This document shows, piece by piece, positions 6,140-15,215 of a stretch of DNA of 31,474 nucleotides. The notes beneath the pieces are model-generated. The model ran no database searches, was not told the origin of the DNA, and saw only the letters and a program-made list of their open reading frames with translations. The stretch is from CAKZRD01 sp964549155 (GTDB lineage Archaea > Nanobdellota > Nanobdellia > Pacearchaeales > GW2011-AR1): positions 1 through 31,474 of the forward strand of contig CAZJUG010000008.1 in NCBI GenBank assembly GCA_964549155.1, given 5' to 3'. The translations under genes were made by a program, and so were the position numbers. Position 1 is the first letter of the stretch. Each line of letters opens with the position of its first letter.

Positions 6140-7327
6140 ATGAATAAAGACGACAAAACAGCTCATGAGAAGAGATTAGATAAAAGAGAGAATGAATATA
6201 AGAACCGATGGGATAACTTCAAGAACTCTTTTCCAAAGAAGAGTATTCCTGGAATAAGTTCTCAGAATGCTAACATGATTTATAGTTATGTTAAGGATAT
6301 GGAATTAGGATTAAATGTAGGTTCTAGCACTTGTAAGGGAGGAAGATCTTATAGGAGATTAATAGATTTAAAAGATAGACTAACTACATTTGCTAGATGG
6401 TTTGAAGATAAGTATAATATAACTGATTTGAGTAAACTAACTGAACAGGACTTACATACCCTGTTCCATGACCTCCGGGGGGGAATTATAAAAAATAGGT
6501 TAGACAGAGAATATAGATGTATAGATACATTGGGAAAAGTCTTCAAGGCATTTTGGCATTGGTGGGTTAAAGTTAATCGGAAAAAAGGAATTGTTGTTGA
6601 AGATATTACCTTGGATTTAGATATAACTGGTGAAAAACCAAGTTGGGTTTATTTAAATGAAGAAGAGATGAGACAACTAGCTGATTCTGCTAAATTTGAC
6701 CATAAGGTCCTAATCTGGTTTTTAATAGATACTGGACTAAGGCCTCCATTAGAACTTTTACCGATTAAGGTTTCTGATTTGTATGAAGATTGTACACAAC
6801 TTAATATTAGAGTACACAAAAAGAATTCTTTCCCTAGAAAAATTAAGTTAATGCTTTGTCCAGAATTGTTAAGGCAATATATCCAAGTGAAAAATAAAAA
6901 ACCAGATGACTACTTATTTGAAATCTGTCCAGAAGTTATCAATCGAAATCTGAAGAAATATGCTATTGGTTTATTTGGAAAGGGAGAGACTCTTGCAGGA
7001 AAGAAGTATAGTGATATAAGTATGTACGACTTCAGACATTGCTCTTGCTGTTATTGGCTTCCGAGATACACTACAGAGTCTGCATTGAAGTATAGATTTG
7101 GTTGGAAGAAGACCGACAAGATTCATTATTACTCTGAAATGCTTGGAATGAGAGATACTATTCAAGAAGAAGATTTGTTAATAGATGTAACTAAGACAGA
7201 GATAGAAAATAGGCTAGTTAATGTAGAAAGAGAAAATACTCTCTTAAGAGAAAAGCTTAATCATATGATGGCTTGGATGCAAAAAATAGATAGTAAGGCG
7301 AATGAGATTGGGTTGGAGTTAGTTTAA
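6140..7327 (+). CDS. Tyrosine recombinase / integrase, archaeal
   Basis: A 395-aa site-specific recombinase. N-terminal core-binding SAM-like domain about residues 25-165, catalytic domain from about 175. Catalytic residues visible: Arg201 in DTGLRPP, Arg299-His300 in YDFRHC (the first His of the HxxR box is replaced by Tyr), and the nucleophile Tyr330 or Tyr331 in HYYSEMLG. A C-terminal coiled coil (ENRLVNVERENTLLREKLN) follows. The start at 6140 is chosen over the upstream TTG-type start because a TATA-like TTTATAATA lies about 26 nt before it. Location just after tRNA-Ser is typical of integrases of integrative elements; no element boundary is evident downstream. Confidence 0.88.
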   Translation: MNKDDKTAHEKRLDKRENEYKNRWDNFKNSFPKKSIPGISSQNANMIYSYVKDMELGLNVGSSTCKGGRSYRRLIDLKDRLTTFARWFEDKYNITDLSKLTEQDLHTLFHDLRGGIIKNRLDREYRCIDTLGKVFKAFWHWWVKVNRKKGIVVEDITLDLDITGEKPSWVYLNEEEMRQLADSAKFDHKVLIWFLIDTGLRPPLELLPIKVSDLYEDCTQLNIRVHKKNSFPRKIKLMLCPELLRQYIQVKNKKPDDYLFEICPEVINRNLKKYAIGLFGKGETLAGKKYSDISMYDFRHCSCCYWLPRYTTESALKYRFGWKKTDKIHYYSEMLGMRDTIQEEDLLIDVTKTEIENRLVNVERENTLLREKLNHMMAWMQKIDSKANEIGLELV

Positions 7328-7996
7328 AGAATTAACTAATTTTCTTGCCCAGTATATAAAGGGCGTATCTCCTACGGCAACTATGACCTTAAGAACATAT
7401 GTTGTTATGAAAATCTGTAAAAGAAATTGGGAAGAAAATACTCCATAAAAAGCTATAATGGTAAATATAACGCTATCTATTGCCTGACTAACTATTGTAC
7501 TAAGATTGTTTCTAACCCATAGATGTCTTCCATTTGTCTTTTTTTTCCAAAAATTAAATGCCCAGACATCATGTAAGTTTGCCAAAAGGTAGGCTGTAAG
7601 GCTTGCTAAAGCAATACGAGGCATTATTCCAAAAATTGTTTTTAAAGACTCTTGAGCAAAATCGGAGCTATGGGGAACAAACCATAAACCTAATGTCATA
7701 ATCAATGTAGATGCAATCATCGTATAAAATCCAATCCAAACAGCCTTATTTGCTTCTTTTTTCCCATATAATTCATTAAGGATATCTGTGATTAGAAAAG
7801 AAGAAGCGTAAACGATGTTTCCAAGTGTTGCAACCAATCCAAACAATTCAACAGTTTTTAATACCTGAATATTCGCAAGAAGTATTGAAATACTCATCCA
7901 AGCAATTAAACCTTCTTTTTTCCAAAGCTTAAATATCCCAATTATTATAAAGAAATTAGTTAAGAATAATAAAATCCAAATTAGCTCATTTGACAT
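7319..7996 (-). CDS. YhhQ/VUT-family 7-deazaguanine precursor transporter
   Basis: A 225-aa membrane protein of COG1738 (DUF165), with about six hydrophobic helices. Recognisable parts are SFLITDILNELYGKKEANKAVWIG (helix-loop near residue 66), the LANLHDVWAFNFWKKKT segment and the RNNLSTIVSQAIDSVIF helix. Bacterial members import queuosine precursors such as preQ0; in an archaeon the likely use is salvage for archaeosine in tRNA. The 3' end overlaps the integrase gene convergently by 9 nt. Confidence 0.88.
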   Translation of the reverse strand: MSNELIWILLFLTNFFIIIGIFKLWKKEGLIAWMSISILLANIQVLKTVELFGLVATLGNIVYASSFLITDILNELYGKKEANKAVWIGFYTMIASTLIMTLGLWFVPHSSDFAQESLKTIFGIMPRIALASLTAYLLANLHDVWAFNFWKKKTNGRHLWVRNNLSTIVSQAIDSVIFTIIAFYGVFSSQFLLQIFITTYVLKVIVAVGDTPFIYWARKLVNSLN

Positions 7997-8026
7997 AAAG
8001 GATTTTGTAAATAAGGGTTTTTAAAT

Positions 8027-9082
8027 TTAATTAGCCGAGATTATATGAGCCATTTTTTCTTTTTTATCTAAAACCCAATAATAAGCTCTTTCTATACCCT
8101 CTTCTAATCCAACCAGAGGTCTCCAACCAAACTCTCCAAATGCAGCCCTAGTATCCATTACGCAGACCTTTTGATCTCCCTCTCTCCAATCAGAAAACTT
8201 ATACCTAGTCTTTATGCCGAATTTCCTTTCTAATAGATTCAAAAAGGAAATAATAGAAATCTTATTTTTACTTCCCCCGCCAATATTATAGATATGGCTT
8301 TTGAGTTTATCATAATCTTTCCTTGCTAATTCATATGCCCTTATAAGATCATCTATATAGAGTATATCTCTAGTTTGGAGACCATCCCCAAATATTGTAA
8401 TGGGCTTACCTAGTATTCCTGCAAGTATAAACCAAGAAATCCACCCTTGGTCACTAATCCCATATTGGTTGGGTCCATAAATACAGGACTGCCTAAAAAC
8501 AATAGTTTTTAATCCATAAATTCGTGCATAGTCTCGGAAATACTGATCTGCACAGCCCTTTGAGCACCCATAGGGGCTATGAAAATCCAATGGAACGCAT
8601 TCGCTAATTCCATCACTTAACTTTTGATAAATGTATCCTTTTTTTCTTTTGGCCGTTTGGATACTAGTCATCTTACCATAGACTTTATTTGTAGAAGAGT
8701 AGATAATAATTGGATTCACGCCTTCTTTTTCTTTTATTTCTCTGACCAATTCCAGTAAATTTAAGGATCCTAGAGCATTTGCCTCAAAATCTTCCACAGG
8801 ATTTTTTAAGGATGTAGTAACTGCGGTTTGGGCAGCCAAATGTAAAATTAAATCAGCTTTTGTTATATGTCTATACAGCCTGCATAATTCCTTCCTTTTT
8901 GAAACATCTCCTCTTATGAAGACTATCTTCTTGGGGAATCTTTTCTCAAGATATTTCTTGTTTTCCTCAGAGCCTCTTCTGCTTAAATTGTCAAAAAGAA
9001 CTACATCCCACTTTTTTCTTGCGTAATATTCTGCTGCATTTGAACCGATAAATCCGGCACCCCCTGTAATAATGACTTTCAT
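8027..9082 (-). CDS. NAD-dependent sugar epimerase, RfbE (CDP-paratose/tyvelose 2-epimerase)-like
   Basis: A 351-aa extended SDR. The Rossmann motif GGAGFIG is at residues 7-13, the catalytic region is SSTNKVYG near residue 130, and YGCSK supplies the Tyr-x3-Lys pair near 170-174. The segment CIYGPNQYGISDQGWISWF closely matches the RfbE subgroup of CDP-sugar 2-epimerases rather than UDP-glucose 4-epimerases, and NKVYG replaces the usual catalytic-loop Ser/Thr-x-x-VYG. It probably makes a deoxysugar nucleotide for the divergent glycosyltransferase operon at 9160. A TATA box (GAATATAAAG) lies about 25 nt before the ATG. Confidence 0.85.
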   Translation of the reverse strand: MKVIITGGAGFIGSNAAEYYARKKWDVVLFDNLSRRGSEENKKYLEKRFPKKIVFIRGDVSKRKELCRLYRHITKADLILHLAAQTAVTTSLKNPVEDFEANALGSLNLLELVREIKEKEGVNPIIIYSSTNKVYGKMTSIQTAKRKKGYIYQKLSDGISECVPLDFHSPYGCSKGCADQYFRDYARIYGLKTIVFRQSCIYGPNQYGISDQGWISWFILAGILGKPITIFGDGLQTRDILYIDDLIRAYELARKDYDKLKSHIYNIGGGSKNKISIISFLNLLERKFGIKTRYKFSDWREGDQKVCVMDTRAAFGEFGWRPLVGLEEGIERAYYWVLDKKEKMAHIISAN

Positions 9083-9159
9083 TCTTAGATTAGCTAAATC
9101 TCCTTTATATTCCTTTGCAGTAGGAAGATTTAAAAATACTATTGTTTTATGACTTTATA

Positions 9160-9999
9160 ATGGTAAATATCAGCACAGTAGTCTTGTCTAGCGGATCTAA
9201 AGCAAAGGGAAATTGTCTTGAGACTACCTTACAGTCCATACTAAATCAAGACAAAACTCCTGCTGAAATTATTCTCGTAGATAACAATAATCCGGATGAG
9301 CAAATTGAAATATGTCCCTCTCCCCCTATAAAAATAATAAGAACGGGAGGTGTTCCTAGAGGAGTCGCAAGAAATTATGGAGCTAAGGCTTCTACGGGAA
9401 GTATTATTGTATTCATTGATGATGACACATTTATTTCGACTCGTGACGCATTCTCAAGGATTGATTCTTTTAGATTACAATATGATTATGGGTATGGGGC
9501 AAAAAGAAGGTGGATTTCTGACATTGAAGAGTTTTCTAAATACAAAGAAGAAATAGAGAGAAGATTTAAGTTGACTAATTGGACAGACCTACTTGAAGAA
9601 GTAATTGAAGATCTGCCCATTACTTTTAGAGAAGATATGACTGATTTAAGCAGGTTTAGTTTTCCAGGAAACTTTGGATTTGTAAGAAAAGACTTATTTC
9701 AAGAAGTAGGGGGGTTCAGCCCAGAATTTAAAGGATATGGTTATGAAGATGACTTTTTGGCATATGAGTTGTTTAGAGCAAGACCTAGAGGTTTCAAGTT
9801 TCTATTTGAAGATGTAGGTGTTGTACATATAAACCACCCAGTTACAGATGGACATAGAGGATATGGAGAAGGAGAAAACTATAAAACCTATCAAAAGTTA
9901 TTAAAAGTCGGGGGAACGATGGCATTCAATATAAATGTTTTATTTGGCGTCCCAGAATACACGGGACAGCAAATAATGGAGATAAATGAAAAATCCTAA
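9160..9999 (+). CDS. Glycosyltransferase family 2
   Basis: A 279-aa GT-A fold transferase. Residues 1-100 carry the nucleotide-sugar domain: VVLSSGSKAKGN, SILNQDKTPAEIILVDNN and the metal-binding FIDDDTF. The middle holds the acceptor motif GGFSPEFKGYGYEDDFLAYEL, the family's catalytic ED-type block. No membrane helix, so cytosolic or membrane-associated. The ATG at 9160 is preferred to a TTG at 9142, since a TATA-like TTTAAAAATA lies about 25 nt upstream. First gene of a four-gene operon; the next overlaps by 14 nt. Confidence 0.88.
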   Translation: MVNISTVVLSSGSKAKGNCLETTLQSILNQDKTPAEIILVDNNNPDEQIEICPSPPIKIIRTGGVPRGVARNYGAKASTGSIIVFIDDDTFISTRDAFSRIDSFRLQYDYGYGAKRRWISDIEEFSKYKEEIERRFKLTNWTDLLEEVIEDLPITFREDMTDLSRFSFPGNFGFVRKDLFQEVGGFSPEFKGYGYEDDFLAYELFRARPRGFKFLFEDVGVVHINHPVTDGHRGYGEGENYKTYQKLLKVGGTMAFNINVLFGVPEYTGQQIMEINEKS

Positions 10000-11101
10000 A
10001 ATATGCTTCAATGCTGGATTGTTTTACAATGTAGGAGCAGCAGAGACTATTTACCAATACTATAGAACAAGCTTGACAGGAAAATTTGATTTTGTACTCT
10101 CCGGATATTTAGAGGATAAAGTAGCCCGACATATTCCTACAATCGGAAAACCAGAACCGATAAGGGATGACGATGACAACCCAAATGCTCATTGGTATCC
10201 ATTAACAAAACAGAATTCAAGAGATATTGATTTGTTTGTTTTTTATTTTGATCATGGCAACTTTTATGACCCCATAGACTCACCCGGAGAACTAGAGAAG
10301 GTTGTTTCTGTAGTTCCGCGAGAAAAAACAATAATTATTGATGCAGATGGAAAAAGTAATCCAATAACAACCTCAGAAGGAGACAGTAATCATAAAAGTG
10401 AAGAAATCAGACAAAGATGGCTCACCACATTTAATGCCTTATCTGATAGGGTTTTTCAGCCATCTTTTGGAATTAGAGCTAAAAATGTAAATCCCTTTAT
10501 GTTTTGGGGATATAGGGAGCCTTCGGAAAAATCGGAGACTAATTGTGATTTAATGTATTTGGGTTCAAACTGGTTCCGATTAGATAGGACTATAGATTTT
10601 ATGAAAAGCCTAATAAATTTACGAGACTTATATCCTCGTGTTGCTTTGCTTGGAAAAAATTGGCTTATACCCGACCAGTATTGGCCAGAAGCGACTAAGC
10701 AAAATTTAGATTTTTTTAAACAAAATAGAATTGATGTCCAAGAGTATATGACTGAATTTGGAGAATTTACGGAAATAATTGGAAGGTCTAGGTTTTCCCC
10801 CATCTTGATTAGGCCGGTATTAAACGAAATGAAAATGGTTACACCTAGGATGTTTGAAACTTTTGCTTCTGGGACAACGCCTATTTTACCAAGTACTTTT
10901 GATTATGCAATTCAACTTTATGGAGAAGAAGCAAGAGAGCTTCTAATCGGAGATAAACCTGAAAGCAAGTTAAGAGATATGGCACAAAGAGAAGATTATT
11001 ATCATGTAATTGCTGATTCAATAAGAACACAATTAAAAGCTAATCATTCTTTTGAAAAAAGAGTAGATGAATTATTAAAAATTGGGGGAATCGATGGTTA
11101 A
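9986..11101 (+). CDS. Putative GT-B-fold glycosyltransferase, CgeB-like
   Basis: A 371-aa protein with an N-terminal Rossmann-like half lacking clear motifs and a C-terminal half resembling CgeB/GT4-type donor domains: DLMYLGSNWFRLDR near residue 190, a LLGKNW strand and, near residue 280, RPVLNEMKMVTPRMFETFASGTTPILPSTF, where a Glu precedes the small-residue turn as in the E-x7-E region. Overlaps of 14 nt with the GT2 upstream and 8 nt with the next gene show tight coupling. Substrate unknown; family placement is by pattern only. Confidence 0.6.
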   Translation: MKNPKICFNAGLFYNVGAAETIYQYYRTSLTGKFDFVLSGYLEDKVARHIPTIGKPEPIRDDDDNPNAHWYPLTKQNSRDIDLFVFYFDHGNFYDPIDSPGELEKVVSVVPREKTIIIDADGKSNPITTSEGDSNHKSEEIRQRWLTTFNALSDRVFQPSFGIRAKNVNPFMFWGYREPSEKSETNCDLMYLGSNWFRLDRTIDFMKSLINLRDLYPRVALLGKNWLIPDQYWPEATKQNLDFFKQNRIDVQEYMTEFGEFTEIIGRSRFSPILIRPVLNEMKMVTPRMFETFASGTTPILPSTFDYAIQLYGEEARELLIGDKPESKLRDMAQREDYYHVIADSIRTQLKANHSFEKRVDELLKIGGIDG

Positions 11102-12101
11102 TTATTTAGTAATACCTAATTTGTATAAGGGATCTGCATTGTTAGAGATAACTAAAGAACTAAAAAGAGCAATTAACGCAAGTAAACTGAAAATAAAGAT
11201 TATAGATGTAAACAGCATTTTCTTAAAAACCCTTAATAATTCGGATTTGGAGAATCCAGACATCTTCTTTAGACATGGAATAAAAACAATACAAAGATTA
11301 AAAAGGGTTTTAAAAGATGGAGACAGGGTCTTATTTGTAGATTTTTTTCAACCTGGACTTGAGTTTTTACATTATTATTTATTCGGAAAAAAGATAAATG
11401 TTCTGTATGGGTCTTTATTCCATGGTGCAAGTTTTGTAGAAGAAGATTTTTTTTCAGGATTTGACTGGTTAAAAAATTTTGAGAAGGGAATGGTAGATTT
11501 AATGAACAAAATTTATGTCCCCTCTAATTATGTCCAGAATCTTTTTGATGGAAAGGTTTCTAAAAAAGTGAGGGTTTTTCCTTTTGGATTCGATGCCAAG
11601 AAATATGAGCTAAATTTAAGTTTAAGAAAACCCTATGATGTAATAATTCCCCACAGATGGAGTTGGGATAAGGACCCTGTTTTTTGCGATAATTTAACTA
11701 GGGAAATGCCCCACATAAGATTTGCTATTAGTGGGTATATAAATAGCAAGGATAAAAAATTGGGAGAAATATTCGATAGGATAACTTCTAGACCGAATGT
11801 TGTAAATCTAGGTATAAAAACTGGCAAAGAACATTATAAAAATTTAAGAAAGGCTAAGGTAGTGATTGCAAAGAGAGACACATTTGGCTATTCATTCAGA
11901 GAAGCTATGGCTTCTGGTTGTATACCGGTTCTATTGGATGGGTGTTGTTATCCTGAATTTGTTTCAGAGAAGTATCTATTTAAAAATCTTTCTCAAGCTA
12001 AAAAGCTTATCGATAATTTTGTCGATAATTACCCCAAAGATTTTGTATATCCTAAAAATTCCTCTTTTGTAGATTTACTGGAGGATTTTTATGGAAAGTA
12101 G
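11094..12101 (+). CDS. Glycosyltransferase group 1 (GT4-like)
   Basis: A 335-aa GT-B enzyme. The C-terminal donor domain shows VFPFGFDAKKY, a YDVIIPHRWSWDKDP segment that replaces the usual GR-x4-KG strand, and DTFGYSFREAMASGCIPVLLDGCCYPEFV near residue 260-290, which is the GT4 E-x7-E motif. The ATG at 11094 is chosen over a TTG at 11082 since it aligns with the N-terminal strand MVNYLVIPNL. Overlaps both neighbours by 8-11 nt. Likely adds a sugar to a surface glycan. Confidence 0.78.
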   Translation: MVNYLVIPNLYKGSALLEITKELKRAINASKLKIKIIDVNSIFLKTLNNSDLENPDIFFRHGIKTIQRLKRVLKDGDRVLFVDFFQPGLEFLHYYLFGKKINVLYGSLFHGASFVEEDFFSGFDWLKNFEKGMVDLMNKIYVPSNYVQNLFDGKVSKKVRVFPFGFDAKKYELNLSLRKPYDVIIPHRWSWDKDPVFCDNLTREMPHIRFAISGYINSKDKKLGEIFDRITSRPNVVNLGIKTGKEHYKNLRKAKVVIAKRDTFGYSFREAMASGCIPVLLDGCCYPEFVSEKYLFKNLSQAKKLIDNFVDNYPKDFVYPKNSSFVDLLEDFYGK

Positions 12102-13020
12102 AGTTTCAGTATTAATACCTACATACAATCAACGGTTTTTACAAAGAACACTAGAAGGCTTAGCAAATCAAACTTGCTCTGATTTTGAAGTCATAGTAAT
12201 TGAGAATGGGTTAAGAGATAAAAATACAGAAAGATTAACTCAGAGTTTTGAAAGCAAAATGGATTCTTCTTATTTTTTCCTGCCAAGGATTGGCTTGAAT
12301 AATGCAAGGAATTTTGGGGTTGAGAAGTCTAAGTATGAGGTTATCGCATTAACAGACGATGATTGTATCCCTACAGAAGATTGGATTAATCAAATTATTA
12401 AAACTCATAAAAGACATCCAAGAGCAGGAGCAATAGGGGGAGAAGTTTCATTACAATTCTTAGAATCACCCCCTGAATGGTTAAAAGAGCCCTTCATGGG
12501 CTACTTGGCAGGCCTAAACTGGAGTAATAGAACGCGAACACTTGGAGAATATCAATATTTGGTGGGAGCAAATTTAACGTTTACAAAAGAAAATTTTAAC
12601 AAATTTGGAGGATTTGCAGAAGATGTAGGATTAAAAGGAGATAATAATTTAGTTTGTGACGAATTTACATTTACAGATAGAGCAAGAAAGATGACTGGAG
12701 AAGGACTGGTTTTTAATCCTAAAATAAAGGTTCTTCATCTCATCCCTCCACAAAGAACAACAATTCAATATTTTGAAAAAAGAGCTTATGGGCAAGGCAA
12801 ATCAGAAATTTTATTAAGAGCACTTTGTTTTAATTGGACAAAAGAAAGATTGACTTCTTATTTGGAAGATCAACTATTTGGTCCAGAATGGGAGTGGAAA
12901 AGAATGAATAAAATTTCTGAAAAAATATCTTCTGAAGATGTTTTGGAATACAGGCAAAGAGTTATGCAATGTAGAATTGCGTATTTAAATGGGATAAGAG
13001 ATGCTATTAACGAGATTTAA
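12091..13020 (+). CDS. Glycosyltransferase family 2
   Basis: A 309-aa GT-A enzyme: VSVLIPTYNQRFLQRTLEGL at residues 5-24, the DFEVIVIEN strand, and the metal-binding DDDC near residue 90. The acceptor-side block is GGFAEDVGLKGDNNLVCDEFTFTDRARK. A Shine-Dalgarno-like GGAGG lies about 8 nt before the ATG, so it is translated from inside the operon. Last gene of the plus-strand glycan operon; its stop overlaps the stop of the convergent kinase gene by 4 nt. Confidence 0.88.
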   Translation: MESRVSVLIPTYNQRFLQRTLEGLANQTCSDFEVIVIENGLRDKNTERLTQSFESKMDSSYFFLPRIGLNNARNFGVEKSKYEVIALTDDDCIPTEDWINQIIKTHKRHPRAGAIGGEVSLQFLESPPEWLKEPFMGYLAGLNWSNRTRTLGEYQYLVGANLTFTKENFNKFGGFAEDVGLKGDNNLVCDEFTFTDRARKMTGEGLVFNPKIKVLHLIPPQRTTIQYFEKRAYGQGKSEILLRALCFNWTKERLTSYLEDQLFGPEWEWKRMNKISEKISSEDVLEYRQRVMQCRIAYLNGIRDAINEI

Positions 13021-14114
13021 ACTGGGGTCTTTAATAATTTTAAAAATATTTCTCTTGCTAATTTAAAGTTGTTTTCATTTTCTATAAAAAAGGCCATTAT
13101 TTTTATTGTTTCTAAAATTTGATAAGGGACCTTTATTAATTCATAATCTGAGGGCAGTTTCTTTATCTGCTCATAACCTTGTCTAAAATATCTTGTATTC
13201 CCAGACCAAATTTTCATCATCAGCTCTGCTTTTGCAAAATCATACACACTATATCCAGATATTGCAAGTTCCCAATCAATTATACAGGTTATTTTCCCCC
13301 TTTTTGTAACTGCCTGCCATGGTCCGAAATCATTATGACATAAAACCGCTTCTTCACTAGTTTTTGCCTTAGATATTAAAGATTCCGCAATTTCTAGTTC
13401 TTTTGGAGTAATTTTATCACGTAATAATAATTTTTCAGTGCACTCTTTAAACTCTTTCCTTATAGTCTCAATAAAAGGATTCTGTTCCAAATTATCGTGA
13501 AAAATAAATCCTTGTTCAGTTAAACTTACTTTATGACAAGAAGCTAAGATTTTCCCGAGTTCAATAAATCTTTTTTCCACACCTAATTTGTTTAGAAAGT
13601 CTTTATTTAAATCTGACTCCCCCATTTTTTTCATAATCATCCAATGATTGGAGATTGTTTCTCTATTAGTCTCGTAGAACTCTATCTCCGGAACAGGTAT
13701 TGTTGTTTCTTTTTTCAGAAGGTTAGTCAAATAAATTTCTTTTAGAATTCTCCATGGCATCTCTTCATTATTCCTATCAATCTTTATTACTCTCTCAAAT
13801 TTCTTAAACTTTAGCAGAAAAACAAAGTTGTTCTCACTTTTAATTCTGGTTATTACTGGGATTTCTTGATAGTATTTTAAGGAGATACATTCTATATTTT
13901 TATAATCAAACTCTTCCATGGGTTCATTTGACCTACCAAGATTATAAACTTTTTGCTCAATCTTCCCCTTAATATTCTCATACAATCGCTTTAGAGCTTC
14001 TTTATCCCCTATATATGCCAGCATTTTCTGCTTGACCTTGCCATCTACCCTTTTACCATCTACCAGATAGTAATATTCATGCCCTCCTACTTTCTTCTTA
14101 GTTATGTATACCAT
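13017..14114 (-). CDS. Aminoglycoside-phosphotransferase-fold kinase with transposase-like N-terminus
   Basis: A 365-aa protein from ATG 14114 (an in-frame ATG at 14126 is the alternative). Residues 1-50 (KKKVGGHEYYYLVDGKRVDGKVKQKMLAYIG) resemble the N-terminal module of IS1634-type transposases and some archaeal proteins. From about residue 70 it is an APH/choline-kinase fold: the catalytic loop is H260-N-D262-F-G-P-W-Q, with Gln where the usual metal-binding Asn/Asn-like residue lies, and D280-W-E is the second metal motif. It should phosphorylate a small molecule or glycan; substrate unknown. Monocistronic, convergent with the glycosyltransferases. Confidence 0.75.
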   Translation of the reverse strand: MVYITKKKVGGHEYYYLVDGKRVDGKVKQKMLAYIGDKEALKRLYENIKGKIEQKVYNLGRSNEPMEEFDYKNIECISLKYYQEIPVITRIKSENNFVFLLKFKKFERVIKIDRNNEEMPWRILKEIYLTNLLKKETTIPVPEIEFYETNRETISNHWMIMKKMGESDLNKDFLNKLGVEKRFIELGKILASCHKVSLTEQGFIFHDNLEQNPFIETIRKEFKECTEKLLLRDKITPKELEIAESLISKAKTSEEAVLCHNDFGPWQAVTKRGKITCIIDWELAISGYSVYDFAKAELMMKIWSGNTRYFRQGYEQIKKLPSDYELIKVPYQILETIKIMAFFIENENNFKLAREIFLKLLKTPV

Positions 14115-14305
14115 TAGTAACAACATATAAAGAAGTATAGCCTTTATAAATCTTTGTATTTTCTTAGCTAGAATACATGGGTGTTACTATTTAATTTTAG
14201 TTTTATATAGGTTATTGACACCACTATTACCCCTTTCAGAAAAGCTTGCCCGTGAAATGACCCCACCCCCAAACCGAAAGATTTATAAAGTCTTGGTAAC
14301 AACAA

Positions 14306-14317
14306 TTTATATAAAAG
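14306..14317 (+). promoter_or_regulatory. TATA box of the ArdC-RadC-ATPase operon
   Basis: TTTATATAAAAG lies about 63 nt before the ArdC start codon, giving a predicted transcript with a 35-40 nt leader that carries the 14330 hairpin. A second TATA-like ATTTATAAAG is found at 14281-14290. Leadered layout differs from most genes here. Confidence 0.4.
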
Positions 14318-14329
14318 TAAACAAAAAGA

Positions 14330-14345
14330 GAAGGCCGAAGCCTTC
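14330..14345. terminator. GAAGGC/GCCTTC hairpin in divergent spacer
   Basis: A 6-bp GC-rich stem. On the minus strand it reads GAAGGC-TTCG-GCCTTC, the very stable cUUCGg tetraloop, followed by TCTTTTTG, which looks like an intrinsic terminator blocking transcripts that come antisense through ardC. On the plus strand it sits in the leader of the ArdC operon with a CGAA loop. Confidence 0.45.
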
Positions 14346-14374
14346 CCTTGTCTCTAACCGCTAAGTAAAAGACA

Positions 14375-15202
14375 ATGAAACAAGAACAACAAATATATAA
14401 AAATCTATCGAAAGAAAGAATAAGCTCAGCAATCGGAAAGATTCTGGATTTATTCGAATCTGGGAATATTCCTGAAACTATTGCATTGCTGACCAATCCA
14501 GAAATAAACATTCCGCTTAGTTCTTGGAGTCTAGGAAATAAACTTATAGCTTTCGCAAATGGTACACAAGACGCCAGAGGCTTTCTTTCCTGGAAGATGT
14601 CTGGAAGATATTTAAAACCAAATACTAAGGCCTTCTATATACTAGCTCCTTTAATTGTTAAACAGAAAGAAGATTCAGAAGAGGAGCGTTTAAGACTTGT
14701 TGGCTTTAGGCCTGTTCCAGTGTTTAGAGTAGAAGACACAGAAGGCCAGGCTTTAGAATATGAAAACCTCCCTCTTCCAGAGTTCCGCTTTTTAGATGTT
14801 GCGAAATCCTGGGGCTTAAATGTTGAATCAACTGGTTTTAGTTCTGGAGTATATGGGGCTTATAGTCCTTCAGAAAAAAAGATTTATATGGCTAGTCCAG
14901 AAGAAGAGGTTTTCTTTCATGAATTAGCCCACGCGAGCCACGACAGAACAGGCCTTCTTAATAAAAGAACTAAAGCACAAAAAGAAATTGTTGCAGAGTT
15001 TGCCTCGGCTGTTCTGGTTTATATGTCCAGGAAGAAGACTGAAAGGCTAGGAAATGCTTTTGAATATTTGAAAGCATATTCAGAAGGCCAAGACATCAAC
15101 AAGGCAGTTTTAAGCTTGATTTCAGACATTGAAAAAACCTTGAAACTAATTCTAGAAACTGAAAATTTAATTAAACAAGAGGTTTCCTTGATATGTGTTT
15201 AA
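14375..15202 (+). CDS. ardC: ArdC-like antirestriction / zincin metallopeptidase protein
   Basis: A 275-aa protein with the ArdC (DUF1738) layout. An N-terminal ssDNA-binding-type domain (residues about 25-130) contains SLGNKLIAFANGTQDARGFLSWKMSGRYLKPNTKAF and a FRPVPVFRVEDTEG block. A C-terminal metallopeptidase domain has the zinc motif H182-ELAH-186 followed by ASHDRTG and a downstream Glu in EIVAEFASAVL. Plasmid ArdC proteins protect incoming DNA from restriction. First gene of a four-gene operon; the RadC gene follows after 13 nt. Strong indicator of mobile DNA. Confidence 0.85.
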   Translation: MKQEQQIYKNLSKERISSAIGKILDLFESGNIPETIALLTNPEINIPLSSWSLGNKLIAFANGTQDARGFLSWKMSGRYLKPNTKAFYILAPLIVKQKEDSEEERLRLVGFRPVPVFRVEDTEGQALEYENLPLPEFRFLDVAKSWGLNVESTGFSSGVYGAYSPSEKKIYMASPEEEVFFHELAHASHDRTGLLNKRTKAQKEIVAEFASAVLVYMSRKKTERLGNAFEYLKAYSEGQDINKAVLSLISDIEKTLKLILETENLIKQEVSLICV

Positions 15203-15215
15203 AGGATTTAGTTAA

